This document shows, one piece after another, positions 8,060 to 14,118 of a stretch of DNA of 15,279 nucleotides. The translations under genes and the position numbers were made by a program. The notes under the pieces are model-generated. The model saw only the letters and a list, made by a program, of their open reading frames with translations. It made no database searches and had not been told where the DNA came from. Source of the stretch: Bacillota bacterium (GTDB lineage: Bacteria; Bacillota; Clostridia; Lachnospirales; CAG-274); the NCBI GenBank assembly GCA_017627115.1, contig JAGAHK010000102.1:1-15279 (forward strand). The letters run 5' to 3'. Numbering within the stretch: the first letter of the stretch is position 1; the number at the start of each line of letters is the position of its first letter.

Positions 8060-8785
8060 TTATTTATTTCGTTTTTCGAGTATTTTCAAGCCTATATCCA
8101 GATCTTCGGGTGTGGTTATTTTTATATTTTCGTAACTTCCCGTGACCATTTTTGTCTTGCAGCCGAGCCTTTCGGTCAGCATAGAGTCGTCCGTACCCAA
8201 AAAATCGTCTTCCTGCGCTTTTTTGTGCGCTTTGACAATAATATCATATCTGAAAGCCTGCGGTGTCTGTGCCTGCCATAGAAGCTCGCGCTTCGGGGTG
8301 GTCTCTACAAAACCGTCCTGTGAGCATATCTTTACGGTATCTTTTACGGGCATACCAAGAACGCAGCAGCCGTGTACCTTTGTTTCTTCAATGATATTGT
8401 GTATACATTCCCTGCTTATAAAAGGTCTTACACCGTCATGTATAAGCACCGTTTCCGTATCCTTTGAAACGGCTTTCAGACCGTTTGCCACGGAATACTG
8501 CCTTTCGCTGCCGCCTGCGACTACCGCTTTTACCTTTTTAAAGGGCAGGGCGGCAGTATCGCGTACATACGGGATATTTTCTTCATTGGTAACTATTATT
8601 ATCTCGTCAATATCTTCCGAAAGCTCAAACGCTTCAAGAGTATATGTAAGTATCGGCTTGTTATCAAGCTCAAGAAATTGCTTTGGTATATCTGCGCCCA
8701 TGCGTTTGCCTATGCCTGCCGCAACTATTATTGCCGAATTTTTTTCCGAACTCATTTTTTCCGAACTCAATTTTTCTGAACTCAT
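8060..8785 (-). CDS. ispD: 2-C-methyl-D-erythritol 4-phosphate cytidylyltransferase (IspD)
   Basis: IspD makes CDP-methylerythritol from MEP and CTP, the third step of the non-mevalonate isoprenoid route. The nucleotide-binding AAGIGKRMG (22-30), PKQFLEL (34-40), GGSERQYSV (91-99), HDGVRPF (116-122), TPQAF (174-178), the D199-D200 pair and the closing ENIKITTPEDL are all present. It is 241 residues from the first ATG. The first 15 residues are an added three-fold repeat (M/L-SSEK), so initiation could also occur at the third unit (ATG 8755), which would give a 231-residue protein of standard form. The best ribosome site (GGAGG) precedes the first ATG and lies inside the 3' end of the upstream gene, whose stop overlaps this start (TAATG). 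Confidence 0.96.
   Translation of the reverse strand: MSSEKLSSEKMSSEKNSAIIVAAGIGKRMGADIPKQFLELDNKPILTYTLEAFELSEDIDEIIIVTNEENIPYVRDTAALPFKKVKAVVAGGSERQYSVANGLKAVSKDTETVLIHDGVRPFISRECIHNIIEETKVHGCCVLGMPVKDTVKICSQDGFVETTPKRELLWQAQTPQAFRYDIIVKAHKKAQEDDFLGTDDSMLTERLGCKTKMVTGSYENIKITTPEDLDIGLKILEKRNK
8741..8785 (-). repeat. Three tandem 15-bp repeats at the 5' end of ispD, each beginning with a potential start codon
   Basis: Units at 8785-8771, 8770-8756 and 8755-8741 read ATGAGTTCAGAAAAA, TTGAGTTCGGAAAAA and ATGAGTTCGGAAAAA on the minus strand, differing at one or two bases. They encode MSSEK, LSSEK and MSSEK ahead of the conserved IspD domain. The repeat probably grew by slippage or unequal recombination. 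Because the unit is 15 bases, gain or loss of copies keeps the frame and always retains a start codon. Confidence 0.95.
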
Positions 8786-9597
8786 TATTTTTTTCCTCCG
8801 CCGCCTGTGCTGTGGTTTTGCTTTATAACTTCATCCGCAACGGGATGTGCAGTCTCGTTTTTGACCCTTTTTGCAGCCTCTGTCGAAGTTTCGCTTGAAG
8901 TTTCGGTAGTGCTTTCCGAAGCGGTCTCGTCATTTATAAGCTCCGTTTTTCTGCCCTCGTACAGCATCCACGTCACAAAACCGTCGGGTGATACTATAAG
9001 CGTTATATCCGCCTCGTCACCCACGGGATACATTATTATCCTGCCGTCCTCATCCTTTGTGGGTTCGCCCCAGATGCGGACAACATCGAGTATATACGTC
9101 CCGACGCCTATACCGTCTATCTTAAAATCGTCCGTGCCGCTGCTTAAGCGGTATACCATACCTTTTTTCACACGTACCGCCGCGACCTGTCTGTCATCTT
9201 TGAACAGCTTGCCCGATTCATCACTGCCTGCGTAGTCGGCATCGTCACGGTAGTCGAAAAGCTGCCCGTAACGCTCCTTTGTATCGGGTATCTGAACATG
9301 GACGCCGCTTACATAAAGCTTTTTGTTCAGTTTGCTTCTGTGGTCTATGTAAAGTGCGCCCGTTGAAACCGTCTCGTCCATTATCGCCATAGAGGAGACC
9401 ACGTTGTCATATGTGGGTGTGTAGTTGCTTAAAAAATGCACTTTACTGCTCTCTGCCACGCTCTGAACGGCAACAGCAGGCTCGGTGCGGAAAAAATTGT
9501 AATCGGGCGAAACACCGTATGTATTAAAGCAGTAGCCTGTTATCGCCATATTGAGAACAAGCCCTGCCGTAAGATATATTTTAGCTGATGTATCCAT
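8785..9597 (-). CDS. Membrane-anchored protein of unknown function
   Basis: I do not recognise this 270-residue protein. A hydrophobic stretch at about residues 7-24 looks like an uncleaved signal anchor, leaving the rest outside the membrane. Residues about 45-215 appear to be a folded beta-rich domain, with a segment GIGVGTYILDVVRIWGEP at 162-179 followed by YPVGDEADITLIVSPDG. That pattern resembles small outer-surface domains with a conserved G-x-P turn, but no family call is safe. Residues 223-240 are a Ser/Thr/Glu-rich linker and the tail is TGGGGKK. The codons of that glycine tail contain the GGAGG used by ispD. GAGGAAA precedes the ATG at 9597. It is the first gene of the minus-strand operon, with an extended -10 box at 9640-9648. 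Confidence 0.8.
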   Translation of the reverse strand: MDTSAKIYLTAGLVLNMAITGYCFNTYGVSPDYNFFRTEPAVAVQSVAESSKVHFLSNYTPTYDNVVSSMAIMDETVSTGALYIDHRSKLNKKLYVSGVHVQIPDTKERYGQLFDYRDDADYAGSDESGKLFKDDRQVAAVRVKKGMVYRLSSGTDDFKIDGIGVGTYILDVVRIWGEPTKDEDGRIIMYPVGDEADITLIVSPDGFVTWMLYEGRKTELINDETASESTTETSSETSTEAAKRVKNETAHPVADEVIKQNHSTGGGGKK

Positions 9598-9639
9598 AAA
9601 TTTTCCTCGAAAACAGTTTGGAAATTTCTATTACAATTA

Positions 9640-9648
9640 AGTATAACA
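9640..9648 (-). promoter_or_regulatory. Candidate extended -10 promoter for the minus-strand operon
   Basis: On the minus strand this reads TGTTATACT, a TG-n-TATACT extended -10 element, about 40 bases upstream of the ATG at 9597. The region where a -35 box should be is a T-rich tract (8 T then GATTTTTGTG) without a good match. An extended -10 does not require one. The placement in a 148-bp divergent intergenic region supports it. Confidence 0.5.
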
Positions 9649-9676
9649 CAAAAATCAAAAAAAAGCTATATAATGT

Positions 9677-9705
9677 TTGAAAAATTTTAAATTTTGTAGT
9701 ATAAT
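9677..9705 (+). promoter_or_regulatory. Near-consensus sigma-A promoter for the deacetylase gene
   Basis: TTGAAA at 9677-9682 and a perfect TATAAT at 9700-9705 are separated by exactly 17 bases. Transcription would start near 9712, leaving a leader of about 34 bases with GAAAGGGG at 9731-9738 ahead of the ATG at 9746. The spacer is AT-rich. No operator-like palindrome is evident beside it. Confidence 0.85.
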
Positions 9706-9745
9706 ATAAAATGATAAGATATGTACTTCGGAAAGGGGCTAAAGT

Positions 9746-10546
9746 ATGATAAATTTTGACAGATTTCCAAATAACACACGCAAGATACTGACCATGAGTT
9801 ACGACGACGGCAAATATTACGACCGCAAACTTGTGGAGATATTCAATAAATACGGCATACGCGGCACTTTTCATATCAACGCGGGCTATCTTAACAACAA
9901 AAAACTTGACAGGATAGACGATACCGAGGTCGCAGAGCTTTACAAGGGGCATGAGGTCTCCGCTCATGGTTTTACGCACCGCAGTCTTGGCATAGTTCCG
10001 CGCGAATTGCAGGTAACGGATGTGTGGAATGACAGGCTTGCGCTTGAAAAACTTGTCGGTTATCCCGTGCGCGGTATGTCCTACCCAAACGGCATATACA
10101 CCGAGGAAACGATAGAGATTTTAAAGGCGTGCGGCATTGAATACTGCCGTGTTGTGGAAACAACGGGGAATTTTGATATGCCCGAGGATTTTATGCGCTG
10201 GCACGGTACCTGTCACCATAACCGGAATTTGCTTGAATTGGGTCAAAAATTTCTTGACCAACCGTATAAAAACCGTCCGCATCTGATGTATGTATGGGGT
10301 CACGCCAAAGAGTTTGAAACGGACGGCAATTGGGATATGATAGAGGAATTCTGCAAAATGATGAGCGGCAAAGAGGATATATGGTATGCCACAAATATAG
10401 AAATAGCAGATTATTGCAATGCGATAAAGCAGCTGCGCTTTTCCGCCGACTGTTCGATAGTATATAATCCGACCGCAATGAAGCTGTGGTTTGCACATGA
10501 CGGAGAGGGTGTTTCGATAGAGCCCGGGGAAACATTGAAGTTCTGA
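9746..10546 (+). CDS. Polysaccharide deacetylase family protein (NodB homology, CE4-like)
   Basis: The 266-residue protein carries the NodB-fold metal site: SYDDG at 18-22 (D20-D21) and HGFTH at 74-78 for His74 and His78. Other matching pieces are GIRGTFHINAGYL at 38-49, SYPNG at 112-116 and YVWGHAKEF at 182-190. The family removes N- or O-acetyl groups from carbohydrates using a divalent metal. Unusually for a wall-active deacetylase it has no signal peptide or membrane anchor, so the substrate is probably an intracellular sugar or the protein leaves by another route. The last 30 residues form a short beta-rich end (KLWFAHDGEGVSIEPGE). It has its own strong promoter and is 23 bases ahead of the next gene. 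Confidence 0.88.
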   Translation: MINFDRFPNNTRKILTMSYDDGKYYDRKLVEIFNKYGIRGTFHINAGYLNNKKLDRIDDTEVAELYKGHEVSAHGFTHRSLGIVPRELQVTDVWNDRLALEKLVGYPVRGMSYPNGIYTEETIEILKACGIEYCRVVETTGNFDMPEDFMRWHGTCHHNRNLLELGQKFLDQPYKNRPHLMYVWGHAKEFETDGNWDMIEEFCKMMSGKEDIWYATNIEIADYCNAIKQLRFSADCSIVYNPTAMKLWFAHDGEGVSIEPGETLKF

Positions 10547-10569
10547 TTATATTTTATTGAGGTGAATTT

Positions 10570-11280
10570 ATGCCGCGTCTTACAAAACAGCAAAAAGAAT
10601 ACCGCAAAATGATGAAACAGCTTAAAAAAGAGGGCAAAGTGCGTGACGAATACGGTCAGGTGGTCGAGCCCGAGAAGTTTCATATAGACCTTTCGGTCGT
10701 GGTGAAAGTGCTGATAAGCCTTTATCTTGTCTATGTGGTTATGACGAATTTTACAGCCCTCGGGATGATGATAAAAAGCTTTTTCATGGGTGAAGATGCC
10801 TATACGGAAGATTTTGCTCCCGAGTATGAAGCGATAGAGGAAGACGAAATGATATACACATTTGAAAAAGCAGAACCCGATCATTTGAGTAGCGGCGCAA
10901 GGATATTAAGTGTATATCCCGACGGAGACCAGCTTGACCACAGCAAATTTATGGGTCAGGCAATAACGCTTTTCGGTCAGCCCGACCGCATTGAAAACGA
11001 CTATGAGGATATGTTTGAAACAGGAGTCAAGGCAAAAGATAAAGACGGGAATAAAATATATCTGTATATCTACCACGGTCCGAGCGGTCCAGCGATCGGC
11101 GGAAGCAGTGACGAACAAAGCAAACGTGCCGCAGACGAACTTGCAAGCCTTATAGAAAACGCCGAGCCGACCGATTACGATTGGGAGGGTGTTTATGAGG
11201 ATCTCGATATTACAATAAAAATGGGCGTGAAAAACGGTGTGCCTTATTATGAAGATAATTCGGGAGAAGTGTTTGGATAG
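10570..11280 (+). CDS. Single-pass membrane protein of unknown function
   Basis: I do not recognise this 236-residue protein. The first 35 residues are strongly basic and helical-looking (KQQKEYRKMMKQLKKEGK), then a hydrophobic segment at about 41-72 probably crosses the membrane with the basic end inside. Residues 73-100 are acidic, and residues 108-236 form an extracellular domain with ITLFGQPDRI at 132-141 and a Gly/Pro/Ser patch at 169-180. The LFGQP piece is similar in form to IWGEP of the unrelated-looking gene at 8785-9597. GAGGTGA at 10559-10565 supports the start. It follows the deacetylase by 23 bases and is probably co-transcribed with it. Confidence 0.75.
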   Translation: MPRLTKQQKEYRKMMKQLKKEGKVRDEYGQVVEPEKFHIDLSVVVKVLISLYLVYVVMTNFTALGMMIKSFFMGEDAYTEDFAPEYEAIEEDEMIYTFEKAEPDHLSSGARILSVYPDGDQLDHSKFMGQAITLFGQPDRIENDYEDMFETGVKAKDKDGNKIYLYIYHGPSGPAIGGSSDEQSKRAADELASLIENAEPTDYDWEGVYEDLDITIKMGVKNGVPYYEDNSGEVFG

Positions 11281-11282
11281 TG

Positions 11283-11325
11283 CGGCAAATAGATGTTTGA
11301 TAATGGTGTAAATTATCGTTTATGA
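11283..11325 (+). pseudogene. Possible remnant of the start of a third-paralogue-like gene
   Basis: CGGCAAAT followed by AGATGTTTGATAAT (11283-11304) also occurs around the start codon of the membrane gene at 12456. There the same 8-mer (12433-12440) and 14-mer (12454-12467) are 13 bases further apart. Here the frame ATG-TTT-GAT-AAT at 11293 gives MFDNGVNYRL and stops at 11325, having entered the palindromic element at 11309. The simplest reading is a duplicated copy of the family's start region cut short by the element. A chance match of the 14-mer alone is unlikely but not excluded. Confidence 0.35.
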
Positions 11326-11520
11326 CAGTAATTTTTAACCTCTCAGTCGCCGCAAGCGGCGCCAGCTCCCCTAATATGGGAGCCAAGACTAATGCAACGC
11401 TTTGACTGTATTAAGGTAATCAGCGCCGCAGGCTCTTGCCTCTCCTATTAGGAGAGGTGGCACGGCGCAGCCGTGACGGAGAGGTTAAAAAGCAACCAAG
11501 CAACGATAAACGATAATTTA
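11309..11520. mobile_element. 212-bp nested palindromic element, MITE-like
   Basis: The outer ends are a perfect 15-bp inverted repeat (TAAATTATCGTTTAT at 11309-11323, its complement at 11506-11520). Inside is a perfect 13-bp pair (TTTTTAACCTCTC at 11332-11344 with 11479-11491). Beyond that the two arms stay similar in inverted order for about 50-60 bases, and each carries two small hairpins. On the left these are 11348-11361 and 11365-11383; on the right, 11439-11457 and 11461-11475. No coding frame is present. The ends begin and finish with TA, compatible with a TA target. The structure fits a non-autonomous miniature element. I recall similar CCTCTC...CCGTGAC palindromes scattered in gut Firmicutes, but this is memory, not a search. 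It fills most of the 279-bp gap between genes. Confidence 0.72.
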
Positions 11521-11559
11521 TCCACTTAAGATGAATATAGGATAACAAGGAGAACTGCA

Positions 11560-12006
11560 ATGAAACAAGATACGGGTACATTGATAATGATGTACGCGTT
11601 TTCTGCTGTTATATTCATATTGGGTATAATGATATTCAGAGGAATAATACATTATTTTTATATGGTCAAAACAGGCGTAAGAACGCGGGCAAAGGTATCA
11701 AAAATAAAAAAGAGCAAAAGCAACTACAAAGGCATAAGTACCACATATTATGACGCATCGCTGAATTTCACGGCAGGCGGCATAAAAGTCAAGGCAAATT
11801 GTTGGCGTACATCTTCATGGAACGCGGTCAAAAGGCTCAAAAGAAACGGCTTGTATGTGTATTACAACAAGAATGACCCCAATGATTTTGTTATGGAGGG
11901 CTACAGCCTTTACTCTTCACTTTGCACCTTTGCATTGTGGCTGTTTTTCCTTGCACCGATACTATTTGTGTTTGTATGTGAAATAATCGAGGATTTTAAC
12001 CGATGA
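11560..12006 (+). CDS. Small two-helix membrane protein, DUF3592-like, paralogue 1 of 3
   Basis: The 148-residue protein has hydrophobic segments at about 8-34 and 117-143 with a soluble basic domain between them. The middle domain starts KTGVRTRAKVSKI (37-49) and ends with YVYYNKNDPNDFVMEGYSLY at 99-118, the hallmark shared by the next two genes. The layout of helix, KxG-x-A-x-V strand, beta domain, Y-N-x-x-DP turn and second helix matches the general outline of DUF3592 proteins, whose function is not established. AAGGAGA at 11547-11553 supports the ATG. No clear promoter is seen between the palindromic element and the start. Its stop overlaps the next start (ATGA). Confidence 0.8.
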   Translation: MKQDTGTLIMMYAFSAVIFILGIMIFRGIIHYFYMVKTGVRTRAKVSKIKKSKSNYKGISTTYYDASLNFTAGGIKVKANCWRTSSWNAVKRLKRNGLYVYYNKNDPNDFVMEGYSLYSSLCTFALWLFFLAPILFVFVCEIIEDFNR

Positions 12007-12446
12007 AAGAATCAATGAAAGAATATATTTTATGCGTTTATGTTATAGTTATTTTTGCGATACTGTACATACATTATATAAAAAGAGTATTGAATTATTT
12101 TGTATTGCTGAAAACAGGTATTCCCGCAAAGGCATTTATCAAGGATTTTGTCCATGGCGGGCTTGAGGTCGGTGCGCGTGAAAAAGTGCCGCTTATTGAA
12201 TTTGAAACGCAGGAGGGGCATAAAACGCTTGGAATAAGCCAATACAGCAATGTTGTTGTTTTCCCGAAAAACCAAAACAAAATGTCGGGAAAGCAAATAA
12301 ATATACATTATAATGAAAACGACCCGAATAAATTTGTTATTGACGGTTATGACCTTGTTTATCATATAATAAGTCTTGTTGTTCTGCTGATATTCTCCAT
12401 ACCGTGCTTTGCCGCTGCAGTAATGGTGCTGACGGCAAATATTTGA
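12003..12446 (+). CDS. Small two-helix membrane protein, DUF3592-like, paralogue 2 of 3
   Basis: The 147-residue protein repeats the plan of its neighbours: hydrophobic segments at about 8-34 and 118-144, KTGIPAKAFIKDF at 37-49 and INIHYNENDPNKFVIDGYDL at 99-118. The start overlaps the previous stop (ATGA) and has only a weak GAGG about ten bases upstream, suggesting translational coupling. A second ATG at 12015 follows a direct repeat of ATGAAAGAAT and could also be used. Sequence identity with the neighbours is confined to the signature regions, so the duplication is old. Confidence 0.78.
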   Translation: MKESMKEYILCVYVIVIFAILYIHYIKRVLNYFVLLKTGIPAKAFIKDFVHGGLEVGAREKVPLIEFETQEGHKTLGISQYSNVVVFPKNQNKMSGKQINIHYNENDPNKFVIDGYDLVYHIISLVVLLIFSIPCFAAAVMVLTANI

Positions 12447-12455
12447 GGTAAGCAG

Positions 12456-12926
12456 ATGTTTGATAATATACGATTCAACATATTTTATACACCAATATTT
12501 TTATCAAAACGAATGAGCCTTGAAACTGTGCTTGTAAGTATTCTTTTGTTGGTTTTGATAAATTGGTGTCTGTGGTATATTCTCCGCGGCTTTAAAAACT
12601 ATATTTCTGTGCGTAAAAACGGCATAAAATGCAATGCTCGTATCGAGGGTACAGCATGGTCAAGGTATTTCAGTTATTATCCCGAAATAAGTTTTATGAT
12701 AAAAAAGCGAAAATACTGTTTTACAAGCAAATTCGGTTTTTCGATTTTTCAATTGAATAAACTTAGAAAGAAAGGGCTTACAGTATACTATATGAAAGAC
12801 GACCCGCAAAAAGCGGTGATTGCGCCGTATGACCTCTACGGAAGCATCGCTTCGGTGCTGCTGTGGCTGTTTTTTATGCTGCCGATAGAGGTCGTGCTTG
12901 TGGGAACGTTTTTGGGGTTAATGTGA
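12456..12926 (+). CDS. Small two-helix membrane protein, DUF3592-like, paralogue 3 of 3
   Basis: The 156-residue protein has a 20-residue aromatic N-terminal extension, then hydrophobic segments at about 22-46 and 128-154. The family pieces are [13 protein letters not shown] at 53-65 and [20 protein letters not shown] at 108-127, closely parallel to the two genes before it. GAGGTAA at 12445-12451 overlaps the upstream stop codon and places the start at 12456. An internal ATG at 12513 has no ribosome site. deoB begins 16 bases after its stop, so the trio may be transcribed into deoB. By eye, base composition is more AT-rich than in deoB or the fab genes. Confidence 0.78.
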   Translation: MFDNIRFNIFYTPIFLSKRMSLETVLVSILLLVLINWCLWYILRGFKNYISVRKNGIKCNARIEGTAWSRYFSYYPEISFMIKKRKYCFTSKFGFSIFQLNKLRKKGLTVYYMKDDPQKAVIAPYDLYGSIASVLLWLFFMLPIEVVLVGTFLGLM

Positions 12927-12942
12927 AAGAAAGGGTGATATT

Positions 12943-14118
12943 ATGAGCAGGGCAATAATTATCGTGCTTGACGGCACGGGCATAGGCGAACTTCCCGATG
13001 CGGCGTTATACGGCGATGTCGGCAGCAACACGCTTATGCACATAAAACAGAAGATACCGTCTCTGCGGCTTGAAAATATGTGCCGCATGGGTCTTGGCAA
13101 TATTGAGGACTGCGGCAATTTGTACGACAAAGCGGATGAAGTCATAGGCTTTTACGGCAAGGCGGCGGAGCGTTCAAAGGGCAAGGACACTACAACGGGA
13201 CATTGGGAAATAGCGGGGCTTTGCCTCGACAAGCCATTTCCGACCTATCCGAACGGGTTTCCCAAAGAGGTTATCGGGGAGTTTGAAAAACGTATAGGCA
13301 CAAAGATTTTGGGCAACTATCCCGCTTCGGGTACGGAGATAATAAAAATTTTGGGAGCGGAGCATATAAAAACAGGCTATCCCATAGTTTACACATCTGC
13401 CGACAGCGTTTTTCAGATAGCGGCACATAAAAGCGTTATCCCGCTTGAAAAACTGTATGAGATGTGCCAAACCGCGCGTGATATGCTCACGGGTGAACAC
13501 GCTGTCGCAAGGGTGATAGCAAGACCTTTCGAGGGCGAAGAGGGCAGTTTTGTACGTACAGCCGAAAGACACGATTATTCGCTGCTTCCGCTTGGGAAAA
13601 CACTTCTTGACTATGTTAAACAGGCAGGTATGGAGGTAAAGGCAGTCGGCAAGATAAAGGATATTTTTGCGGGGCAGGGCATTACCGAACATATCCCCTC
13701 ACATTCAAATGCGGAGGGTACGGAGGCGACCATAGACCTTATAAAACAGGATTTTGACGGGCTTATCTTTACCAACCTTGTTGATACCGATATGCTCTAC
13801 GGTCACCGAAACGATGTAAAGGGCTTTGCAAACGCGCTTAACAGCTTCGATAAAAAATTGCCCGAAATACTTTCGGCAATGAAAAAAGACGATCTGCTTA
13901 TAGTCACAGCCGACCATGGCTGCGACCCTACAACGAGTTCTACCGACCATTCAAGGGAATATATCTTTATTCTCGGTGTCGGTGCAAATATACACGGAAA
14001 TATCGGCACACGCGCCACATACAGCGATATTGGCAGAACTATAGCCGATTTTCTGAAAATACCGTGCGATATAAACGGTACATCTTTCTTAAACGAAAAA
14101 CAGGAGGAAAAATTATGA
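12943..14118 (+). CDS. deoB: Phosphopentomutase (DeoB)
   Basis: DeoB interconverts ribose 1-phosphate and 5-phosphate, and the deoxyribose forms, in nucleoside salvage. The 391-residue length is normal. Alkaline-phosphatase-superfamily metal ligands and the phosphorylated threonine are in place: D10 in IVLDG, T85 in [10 protein letters not shown]154 in [14 protein letters not shown]283 and H288 in [13 protein letters not shown]324-H325 in TADHGCD and H336 in TDHSREY. The N-terminal [12 protein letters not shown], and the TSFLN near the end, also fit. AAAGGGTGA at 12930-12938 supports the ATG. Neighbouring salvage genes (nucleoside phosphorylase, deaminase) are not present in the window, although the gene is often near them. 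Its stop overlaps the start of the pectinesterase. Confidence 0.97.
   Translation: MSRAIIIVLDGTGIGELPDAALYGDVGSNTLMHIKQKIPSLRLENMCRMGLGNIEDCGNLYDKADEVIGFYGKAAERSKGKDTTTGHWEIAGLCLDKPFPTYPNGFPKEVIGEFEKRIGTKILGNYPASGTEIIKILGAEHIKTGYPIVYTSADSVFQIAAHKSVIPLEKLYEMCQTARDMLTGEHAVARVIARPFEGEEGSFVRTAERHDYSLLPLGKTLLDYVKQAGMEVKAVGKIKDIFAGQGITEHIPSHSNAEGTEATIDLIKQDFDGLIFTNLVDTDMLYGHRNDVKGFANALNSFDKKLPEILSAMKKDDLLIVTADHGCDPTTSSTDHSREYIFILGVGANIHGNIGTRATYSDIGRTIADFLKIPCDINGTSFLNEKQEEKL

Noticed and set aside
6487..8281. Long plus-strand open frames (258 and 376 codons) opposite the nadD-yqeK, TIM-barrel and ispD genes
   Set aside because: They lie antisense to genes with full catalytic motifs, have no plausible ribosome sites, and encode low-complexity Tyr/Val/Cys-rich sequence typical of a reverse-frame shadow.
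9661..9674. TATATAAT-like string as an additional plus-strand -10 box
   Set aside because: No suitable -35 lies upstream; the TTGAAA-17-TATAAT promoter at 9677-9705 is far better.
11332..11491. Palindromic element as a simple transcription terminator
   Set aside because: The internal hairpins are not followed by T-runs on either strand (the outer arm ends in five A or five T only beyond the long stem), and the nested inverted arms fit a mobile element better.
13174..13692. 172-codon minus-strand frame inside deoB
   Set aside because: It is antisense to well-supported deoB, with no motif, ribosome site or promoter.
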